From assembly GCA_902765655.1 (NCBI GenBank), contig CACXAK010000027.1, forward strand, positions 1-10,675: a stretch of 10,675 nt of DNA. Reading direction: 5' to 3'. Made by a program: the position numbers and the translations under genes. Numbering within the stretch: the stretch's first letter is position 1; each line of letters starts with the position of its first letter. Below, in pieces: positions 6,761 to 10,675 of the stretch. Under the pieces are notes generated by a model. That model did not search any database. It was not told where the DNA came from and was given only the letters and a program-made list of their open reading frames with translations. The DNA is from an uncultured bacterium. GTDB lineage: Bacteria > Cyanobacteriota > Vampirovibrionia > Gastranaerophilales > Gastranaerophilaceae.

Positions 6761-7363
6761 TTATTTAGAGTAGTATTCGATTACGAGTTGTTCCTTAAGT
6801 TCAGGATCTAACTCTTCTCTTTCAGGAATTCTGTCAAAAGTGATTTTGAATTCTGATTTATCAATTGTCATCCAAGCCGGAGCGCATGCCAAATCTATTG
6901 AATCCATAACACCCTGAACAAATTTTGAACTTCTTGATTTTACGGTAATAACATCGCCTGCTTTCACTAAATAAGAAGGGATGTCAACTTTCTTTCCGTT
7001 TACAAGAACGTGTCCATGGTTAACAATTTGTCTTGTTTGTTTACGGGTAATACCAAAGCCCGCTCTGAACAAGATGTTATCAAGTCTTGATTCCAATAAT
7101 TGTAAAAGAATCGTACCTGTAACGCCTTTTCTTCTTGCAGCTTCTTTGTAATATTTTGCAAATTGTTTTTCACTAACTAAATAAGTTAATCTGATTTTTT
7201 GTTTTTCTTTTAAGTGAAGAGCATATTCAGAAAGTTTTTTTCTTGCAGCACCATGCTGACCTGATGCGGTTTGACGCATAGAAGATGTCAACTTTCTGTT
7301 TGATAAGTCTTTTACTCCGTAGTTACGGAATAATTTTTCACTTGGTCCGGTATATCTTGCCAT
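6761..7363 (-). CDS. rpsD: 30S ribosomal protein S4
   Basis: A 200-residue primary 16S rRNA-binding protein that nucleates assembly of the small-subunit body; in studied bacteria S4 also represses its own mRNA. It begins MARYTGP and has the QHG--RKKLSEYALHLKEKQ segment (36-55). The S4 RNA-binding domain covers roughly 89-155, with LLESRLDNILFRAGF and RQIVNHGHVLVNGKKVDIPS (111-130), and the protein ends EYYSK. The N-terminus lacks the four cysteines of the zinc-binding S4 form, so it is the zinc-free type. AAGGAG precedes the ATG. The leader between rpsK and rpsD (162 nt) holds a strong GC-rich hairpin and an octamer-repeat element. Confidence 0.98.
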   Translation of the reverse strand: MARYTGPSEKLFRNYGVKDLSNRKLTSSMRQTASGQHGAARKKLSEYALHLKEKQKIRLTYLVSEKQFAKYYKEAARRKGVTGTILLQLLESRLDNILFRAGFGITRKQTRQIVNHGHVLVNGKKVDIPSYLVKAGDVITVKSRSSKFVQGVMDSIDLACAPAWMTIDKSEFKITFDRIPEREELDPELKEQLVIEYYSK

Positions 7364-7383
7364 TATTTTCTCCTTTTCTTTTT

Positions 7384-7430
7384 GCGGGGCTTCTATGGTT
7401 TGGGGATGGACTAAATCCTCAAGCCCCCGC
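7384..7430 (-). promoter_or_regulatory. Structured leader hairpin just upstream of rpsD
   Basis: Outer arms GCGGGGGCTT and AAGCCCCGC on the minus strand pair with one bulged base. Inside, GAGGAT and ATCCCC form a second stem with one G-U pair around a 7-nt loop. The structure is strongly GC-rich in AT-rich surroundings. It ends some 12 nt before the rpsD AAGGAG and has no U-tract, so it is not a terminator. It may be a translational control site for S4 or an mRNA processing/stability hairpin; this is inference. Confidence 0.6.
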
Positions 7431-7440
7431 CGTTTGTTAA

Positions 7441-7528
7441 GTTACTAAGATACTAAGGCACTAAGGCAATAAGAAATTTAACTAAGTTCCTAGTGCCTTA
7501 ATGCCCTAGCAACATAGTGCCTTTGTTA
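7441..7528. repeat. Octamer-periodic inverted repeat element, copy B (rpsK-rpsD spacer)
   Basis: Left arm in 8-bp register: GTTACTAA, GATACTAA, GGCACTAA, GGCAATAA (7441-7472). After a 16-nt centre comes the opposed arm: CCTAGTGC, CTTAATGC, CCTAGCAA, CATAGTGC, CTTTGTTA (7489-7528), more degenerate than in copy A. The last octamer includes the rpsK stop codon (7526-7528). It shares the CTAA-G core and the period with copy A, but has a much shorter centre, so the copies are related by repeat unit rather than by full-length duplication. Confidence 0.8.
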
Positions 7529-7912
7529 TACTCTACGTTTTTTAGGAGGTCTGCACCCGTTGTGAGGAATAGGTGTAACATCCTTGATTAAAGTGATTTC
7601 CAAACCTGCCGCCTGAATTGCTCTGATAGCAGTTTCTCTACCTGAGCCCGGCCCTTTGATATGAACTTCTACCTTTTTCATACCTTGGTCGATTGATTTT
7701 TTTGCTACCATTTCAGCTGCTGACTGAGCTGCGAACGGTGTTCCTTTTCTGGCACCTTTGAAGCCCGATGCTCCGGCTGTTGCCCAAGCAATAGCATTAC
7801 CCTGAGTGTCAGTAGAAGTTACGATTGTATTATTGAAAGTTGACTGAATATGTACAACTCCCTGTAATACATTCTTCTTTTCTTTTTTCTTTGTAGTTCT
7901 TGGTCTTGCCAT
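7526..7912 (-). CDS. rpsK: 30S ribosomal protein S11
   Basis: A 128-residue protein of the small-subunit platform that contacts the mRNA near the Shine-Dalgarno helix. A basic start (MARPRTTKKKEKKNV) is followed by HIQSTFNNTIVTSTDTQGNA, WATAGASGFKGARKGTPFAA, HIKGPGSGRETAIRAIQAAG and the conserved end DVTPIPHNGCRPPKKRRV. AAAGGA lies upstream of the ATG, and the gap to upstream rpsM is 28 nt. Length and motifs are normal for the family. The stop codon is the edge of the octamer-repeat element copy B. Confidence 0.98.
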   Translation of the reverse strand: MARPRTTKKKEKKNVLQGVVHIQSTFNNTIVTSTDTQGNAIAWATAGASGFKGARKGTPFAAQSAAEMVAKKSIDQGMKKVEVHIKGPGSGRETAIRAIQAAGLEITLIKDVTPIPHNGCRPPKKRRV

Positions 7913-7940
7913 TTTTCTTTCCTTTATATTAATTTAATTC

Positions 7941-8306
7941 TTACTTTTTACCTGCGATTGCAGCGCCTTTTTTACCACGCTGAGTTCTTGCATTAGTTTT
8001 TGTTCTTTGTCCTCTGCAAGGAAGTTTACGTTTGTGGCGAAGTCCTCTGTATGAACCGATTTCCTGCAAACGTTTGATATTCATTGCAACATCACGTCTC
8101 AAATCCCCTTCAATATGGTAATTTGAAAGTTCGTTACGAAGTTCTTTGATATCTTCTTCTGTTAAATTATCTGTTCTTAAATCAGGTGAAATACCTGTTG
8201 CTGCTAAGATTTTCTTAGCACGAGTAGGCCCGATACCGTAAATGTATGTAAGAGCTACTTCCATTCTTTTGTTACGAGGTAAATCTACCCCTACTAATCT
8301 TGCCAT
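7941..8306 (-). CDS. rpsM: 30S ribosomal protein S13
   Basis: A 121-residue small-subunit head protein that bridges to the large subunit and contacts P-site tRNA. Motifs: MARLVGVDLPRNKRMEVALT, YGIGPTRAKKIL, a mid-protein helical part, IGSYRGLRHKRKLPCRGQRT and the basic tail TNARTQRGKKGAAIAGKK. The open frame runs 14 codons further upstream to an ATG at 8348, but AAGGAG 7 nt before the ATG at 8306 and the canonical MAR start decide for 8306. The preceding 154-nt gap to rpmJ is long for this operon and may be structured. Confidence 0.98.
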   Translation of the reverse strand: MARLVGVDLPRNKRMEVALTYIYGIGPTRAKKILAATGISPDLRTDNLTEEDIKELRNELSNYHIEGDLRRDVAMNIKRLQEIGSYRGLRHKRKLPCRGQRTKTNARTQRGKKGAAIAGKK

Positions 8307-8460
8307 TTTGTTTTCTCCTTTTCTTGGCTTTGTGCGGCGGAACCACATATTCTGAATTATACGCTGCTCTGCTTTTTCGCACCCGGTTGTTAGATTTTTT
8401 TAGATAAGAGGCTTAAATACTTCCTCTCCAATCGCTGTTACGCGCGATTTCCGTTTGCGA
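8307..8460 (-). promoter_or_regulatory. Long, possibly structured leader between rpmJ and rpsM
   Basis: On the minus strand a perfect 6-bp stem AATCGC/GCGATT with 8-nt loop (8449-8430) is followed by AGAGG/CCTCT with 11-nt loop (8427-8407). A TATAAT (8361-8356) follows but has no good -35. Neither hairpin has a U-tract typical of terminators. In E. coli the S4 repressor site of the alpha operon lies just before rpsM, so a control leader is plausible here. The extra frame extending rpsM to 8348 lies in this stretch and is not supported as coding. Confidence 0.4.
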
Positions 8461-8574
8461 CTATCCCTGACGTTGTTTGTGTTTTGGGTTTTCGCAAATT
8501 ACGGCAATTCTGCCTTTTCTTTTAATGCATTTGCATTTGTCGCAAATTTTCTTTACTGATGATCTTACTTTCAT
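8461..8574 (-). CDS. rpmJ: 50S ribosomal protein L36
   Basis: A 37-residue large-subunit protein found by translating the gap between infA and rpsM by hand: it begins MKVRSSVKKICDKCKCIKRK and ends CENPKHKQRQG. It carries the zinc-ribbon set C11, C14, C27, H32 of the zinc-binding L36 form. The length matches the family exactly. AAGGA lies about 8 nt before the ATG at 8574, and the stop is TAG at 8463-8461. The infA-rpmJ-rpsM order is conserved in many bacteria. A 36-nt gap separates it from infA. Confidence 0.97.
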   Translation of the reverse strand: MKVRSSVKKICDKCKCIKRKGRIAVICENPKHKQRQG

Positions 8575-8610
8575 TTTTCTTTTCCTTTATATATAAGTGT
8601 TCGTGAGATT

Positions 8611-8826
8611 CTATTTTAATCTGAATGTGATACGGCCTTTGGTCAAATCATAAGGGGTCATTTCAACTCTTACTTTGTCACCCGGCAGTATTCTGATAAA
8701 GTTTTTTCTTATTTTCCCTGAAATATGAGCCAATATCTCATGGTCATTTTCAAGTTTGACTTTGAACATCGCATTAGGCATGGATTCAATAATCGTACCT
8801 ACGAATTCTATTACATCTTTTGCCAT
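8611..8826 (-). CDS. infA: Translation initiation factor IF-1
   Basis: A 71-residue OB-fold protein that occupies the ribosomal A site during initiation. Near-complete family match: MAKDVIEFVGTIIESMPNAM (1-20), FKVKLENDHEILAHISGKIR, KNFIRILPGDKVRVEMTPYD and the end LTKGRITFRLK. AGAGGT sits just before the ATG at 8826. It is the first gene of the leftward ribosomal cluster, preceded by a divergent promoter region rather than by secY-adk-map, which precede infA in many bacteria. Confidence 0.98.
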   Translation of the reverse strand: MAKDVIEFVGTIIESMPNAMFKVKLENDHEILAHISGKIRKNFIRILPGDKVRVEMTPYDLTKGRITFRLK

Positions 8827-8853
8827 ATATACCTCTTTTTCGGCTGTAATTTA

Positions 8854-8876
8854 CACAATTGCGCATAATAATTGTG
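8854..8876. promoter_or_regulatory. Inverted repeat in the infA leader
   Basis: CACAATT (8854-8860), 9-nt centre, AATTGTG (8870-8876): a perfect 7-bp dyad between the candidate infA promoter and its ribosome-binding site. It could be an operator or a weak RNA hairpin; its position at and just after the predicted transcription start favours an operator. Unproven. Confidence 0.4.
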
Positions 8877-8885
8877 AGTATAACA

Positions 8886-8913
8886 ATAATACTTGCTGAA
8901 TTTTTTAAAGCAA
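8886..8913 (-). promoter_or_regulatory. Candidate promoter of the infA-rpmJ-rpsM cluster
   Basis: Minus strand TTGCTT (8913-8908), 16-nt spacer, TATTAT (8891-8886). Start of transcription would be near 8879, giving a leader of about 50 nt before infA. An alternative -10, TATACT (8882-8877), lacks a matching -35. Confidence 0.45.
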
Positions 8914-8938
8914 GGGGCAAAATCCAATATTTTGAGCA

Positions 8939-8958
8939 GTTTTAACATGTTTTAACAT
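8939..8958. repeat. Tandem direct repeat of a 10-mer
   Basis: GTTTTAACAT occurs twice back to back (8939-8948, 8949-8958) upstream of the infA promoter, with the palindrome AACATGTT at the junction. The 12-bp palindrome TTTTTATAAAAA follows at 8964-8975. Nothing coding is supported in 8827-9128 (302 nt); it holds this repeat, the two divergent promoters and the 9-mers described in the findings. Confidence 0.6.
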
Positions 8959-9094
8959 CATTGTTTTTATAAAAATAGCACACAACTGCAATTTAAAAGA
9001 ATTGGCCTTTATTCATATTTAAATACATTTTATACAACTTTGTAAATTTTTATTAAGATAAATTATTGTGTAAATCATTAATAAAACATGTATT

Positions 9095-9122
9095 TTGAAA
9101 AAACACTTGATTATGGTACAAT
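9095..9122 (+). promoter_or_regulatory. Extended -10 promoter of the rimI-bioY pair
   Basis: TTGAAA (9095-9100), 16-nt spacer, TGG then TACAAT (9117-9122): an extended -10 element with a good -35. The predicted start of transcription falls at or within a base or two of the ATG at 9129, which predicts a leaderless mRNA. Confidence 0.65.
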
Positions 9123-9128
9123 TTACAC

Positions 9129-9665
9129 ATGAGCAATAGCATTAATAGTGTCACGATTAAAAGAATGAGCCCTGAAGATATTGACGGGGTTATTGAAATA
9201 GAGGCAAAAGCATACGGACCTCATCATTGGTCTAAAGATTCATTCTTACAAGAATTGAATAACGAACTTGCATGGTACTATTCGCTTTTTGATGAAAAAG
9301 GTAAACTTGCTGCTTACGCAGGGACATGGCATATTCTTGAAGAAGCACATATTACAAATATTGCTGTAGACTCCGATTACAGACGCAGAGGGTATGGGGA
9401 AGCCTTATTAAAACATATTCTTGACGACTGTTACAAAGAAATGATTAAATATCTGACTTTAGAAGTTCGCGTCAGCAACAAAGCTGCAATCGGACTATAT
9501 AAAAAATATGGTTTCACTTCATTTGGTATCAGAAAAAAGTATTACCAGGATAATGATGAAGATGCCATGATTATGTGGACAAAAAACATTTTTTATGATG
9601 AGTTCAAAATTCTGTTTGAGCAAAAAAGTAAACAACTTGAGGAGAAAATACTTATAAATGTCTGA
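9129..9665 (+). CDS. rimI: RimI-like ribosomal protein/peptide N-alpha-acetyltransferase (GNAT family)
   Basis: A 178-residue GNAT-fold enzyme using acetyl-CoA. RimI in E. coli acetylates the N-terminus of ribosomal protein S18; other members have wider targets. Motif A reads ITNIAVDSDYRRRGYGEALL (75-94) with the acetyl-CoA pyrophosphate loop RRRGYG. The C-terminal RimI pattern is LEVRVSNKAAIGLYKKYGFT (111-130), then IRKKYYQDNDEDAMIMW (134-150). About 28 extra residues after the usual end form a charged, probably helical tail (FYDEFKILFEQKSKQLEEK). No ribosome-binding site is visible; the promoter indicates leaderless translation from this ATG. The 3' end overlaps the next gene by 8 nt. The exact substrate is inferred from family resemblance only. 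Confidence 0.85.
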   Translation: MSNSINSVTIKRMSPEDIDGVIEIEAKAYGPHHWSKDSFLQELNNELAWYYSLFDEKGKLAAYAGTWHILEEAHITNIAVDSDYRRRGYGEALLKHILDDCYKEMIKYLTLEVRVSNKAAIGLYKKYGFTSFGIRKKYYQDNDEDAMIMWTKNIFYDEFKILFEQKSKQLEEKILINV

Positions 9666-10323
9666 AGAAGTACTTATTCCTAAAATGAAACGCCTCGATA
9701 AGAAGGGCGAGAGCATAAAAATTCCAGTAAATAATTTTATGCTTGGAATATTATGCACTTTGCTTTTAATAGGGGCAACATTCATTGATGTAGATATTAA
9801 GCACTATATAATTCCGGCCGGATTCAGTTTTAGCAAACATTTTGCATATGACGATTTCATTTACAGCTTTAGCATTATTCCCCAAATTCCGGTACTTATG
9901 CTTATTTGTTCAGCTTTGGGACGAAGACTTGCAACTACATGTGCTTGTTTATACGTCGCTGTGGGGTTGTTTATATTACCTGTATTTGCATTAGGCGGCG
10001 GGATAACATATATTGCCGAATACAGTTTTGGCTACGTTATTGCATTTATATTGGGAGTTTTTATTGCAGGGACCCTTCTTAACAAAAAATATTCATTTTT
10101 AAACATGATACTTGCAACCATACTTGGGGTGACAGCAATACACATCTGCGGAATAGCATATATGGTTTTGCTTGCTTTAATTAAAGGGGAGGGATCAGTA
10201 TTCATACAATCATGGATAAGCGCTCAAAGCGGCTTAAAAGTGTTATATGATATGATTTTAGGATTCATTGGCATACTAATTGGTAAATATATTCATGAAT
10301 TTTTAAAATTTATATCTGATTAA
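9658..10323 (+). CDS. bioY: BioY-like biotin transporter (ECF S-component type)
   Basis: A 221-residue polytopic membrane protein with about six hydrophobic segments (roughly 28-46, 70-88, 92-112, 120-140, 147-175, 195-215). BioY features are the IPQIPVLMLICSALGRRLA region (75-92) and the glycine-rich VGLFILPVFALGGGITYI (102-119) followed by FGYVIAFILGVFIAGTLL. BioY is the biotin-binding membrane component, working with EcfT and EcfA energising subunits or alone; no such subunits are visible here. The roughly 27-residue charged N-terminus and the long first loop (46-69) make it longer than common BioY. It overlaps rimI by 8 nt (ATGTCTGA); GAGGAG lies about 13 nt upstream of the ATG inside rimI. 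No biotin-repressor operator was recognised. Confidence 0.75.
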   Translation: MSEEVLIPKMKRLDKKGESIKIPVNNFMLGILCTLLLIGATFIDVDIKHYIIPAGFSFSKHFAYDDFIYSFSIIPQIPVLMLICSALGRRLATTCACLYVAVGLFILPVFALGGGITYIAEYSFGYVIAFILGVFIAGTLLNKKYSFLNMILATILGVTAIHICGIAYMVLLALIKGEGSVFIQSWISAQSGLKVLYDMILGFIGILIGKYIHEFLKFISD

Positions 10324-10336
10324 TATTTGATAGATA

Positions 10337-10366
10337 TTGGAAAATATGATAATATGAATATATAAT
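10337..10366 (+). promoter_or_regulatory. Candidate promoter of the right-edge membrane protein gene
   Basis: TTGGAA (10337-10342), 18-nt spacer, perfect TATAAT (10361-10366). Transcription would start near 10373, within the strong ribosome-binding site GGGAGGG (10371-10377), so the leader would be only a few bases long. This suggests the gene is expressed separately from bioY. Confidence 0.45.
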
Positions 10367-10380
10367 AGCTGGGAGGGCTT

Positions 10381-10675
10381 ATGGATTTTAGAGAAATTTT
10401 TACGGATATACCTGTTTTAATAGTAATCTTCACGTTTATATTATCAATTCTGTATTGCATAATCCAATATATCAAAGTAAATATAAATTTAAGAAAAATT
10501 ATCAATTTTATTTCGACATTTAAGAAAAACGATTTAAATTTTCGATTTAAAGAACTTGATGGTTGTATGATGTCTAATCCTTACATATCGGTTACTTGGA
10601 TTGAATTTAAAAATACTTTGGTTTTTTCGGAATCAGTCGCATTGAAAGAAGGAGAAGAGTATCAATATCAGGATG
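10381..10675 (+). CDS. Membrane protein N-terminus, possibly ZorA-like (MotA/TolQ/ExbB family); cut by right edge
   Basis: The first 98 residues of a protein that runs off the window; no stop occurs before the edge. It opens MDFREIFTDIPVLIVIFTFI and has one strong transmembrane helix at about 10-32. A basic, polar stretch with NLRKIINFISTFKKNDL follows, then NPYISVTWIEFKNTLVFSES (67-86) and a glutamate-rich end. A single N-terminal helix followed by a W-EF--TL motif resembles, from memory, the start of ZorA, the proton-channel-like membrane component of Zorya anti-phage systems. The MotA-type channel core that would settle this lies outside the window. It could equally be an unrelated single-pass membrane protein. 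GGGAGGG precedes the ATG, and the 57-nt gap after bioY contains its own candidate promoter. Confidence 0.6.
   Translation, partial: MDFREIFTDIPVLIVIFTFILSILYCIIQYIKVNINLRKIINFISTFKKNDLNFRFKELDGCMMSNPYISVTWIEFKNTLVFSESVALKEGEEYQYQD

Noticed and set aside
5601..7528. Octamer repeats as a CRISPR array or insertion-sequence ends
   Set aside because: The units are 8 bp, contiguous and opposed, with no spacers of 30-40 nt, no transposase and no target duplication; the enclosed genes are core operon genes.
8307..8348. N-terminal 14-residue extension of S13 (MWFRRTKPRKGENK)
   Set aside because: The ribosome-binding site AAGGAG falls within it and S13 canonically begins at MARLVGVDLP.
9519..9785. 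Minus-strand open frame of 88 codons across the rimI-bioY junction
   Set aside because: Antisense to two well supported genes, with no promoter or ribosome-binding site.
9658..10323. BioY-like gene under a biotin or other riboswitch
   Set aside because: It starts inside rimI with an 8-nt overlap, so there is no leader that could hold a riboswitch, and no BirA operator was recognised.

Overview
The window is AT-rich bacterial chromosome carrying core, mostly housekeeping genes. Three signs point to a Gram-negative bacterium on the cyanobacterial side of the tree, possibly a non-photosynthetic relative such as Vampirovibrionia/Melainabacteria. These are the RuvB motif SAPALERPRD, the alpha-CTD motif SVRAYNCLKRA, and the run rplQ-truA-rplM-rpsI. 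A KdsA enzyme implies Kdo and hence an outer membrane with LPS. The lineage is an inference from remembered family motifs, not from a search.

Layout, left to right. Positions 1-3062 (minus strand) hold a tight probable operon read ruvB - kdsA - metallo-beta-lactamase-fold hydrolase - pheS, with pheS cut by the left edge. A short intergenic region (3063-3164) with back-to-back candidate promoters separates ruvB from a small plus-strand TM2-domain membrane protein (3165-3422). That gene converges on the ribosomal operon, and a bidirectional terminator hairpin (3434-3466) lies between them.

Positions 3474-8826 (minus strand) are one long translation/transcription cluster read infA - rpmJ - rpsM - rpsK - rpsD - rpoA - rplQ - truA - rplM - rpsI. 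It encodes IF-1, seven ribosomal proteins (L36, S13, S11, S4, L17, L13, S9), the RNA polymerase alpha subunit and tRNA pseudouridine synthase A. The 3' half is very tight (7-nt gap, 1-nt overlap). The 5' half has long spacers: a possibly structured 154-nt rpsM leader, a GC-rich hairpin ahead of rpsD, and two copies of an unusual 8-bp-periodic inverted repeat (5601-5718 and 7441-7528).

Positions 8827-9128 are a divergent regulatory region with candidate promoters both ways, three copies of the 9-mer ATTTACACA and a 7-bp inverted repeat. On the plus strand follow a RimI-like N-acetyltransferase, whose promoter predicts a leaderless mRNA, and an overlapping BioY-like biotin transporter gene. At the right edge is the N-terminus of a membrane protein that may be related to the MotA/TolQ/ExbB-type anti-phage protein ZorA. 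That is the only hint of an accessory system, and it is cut off by the window.
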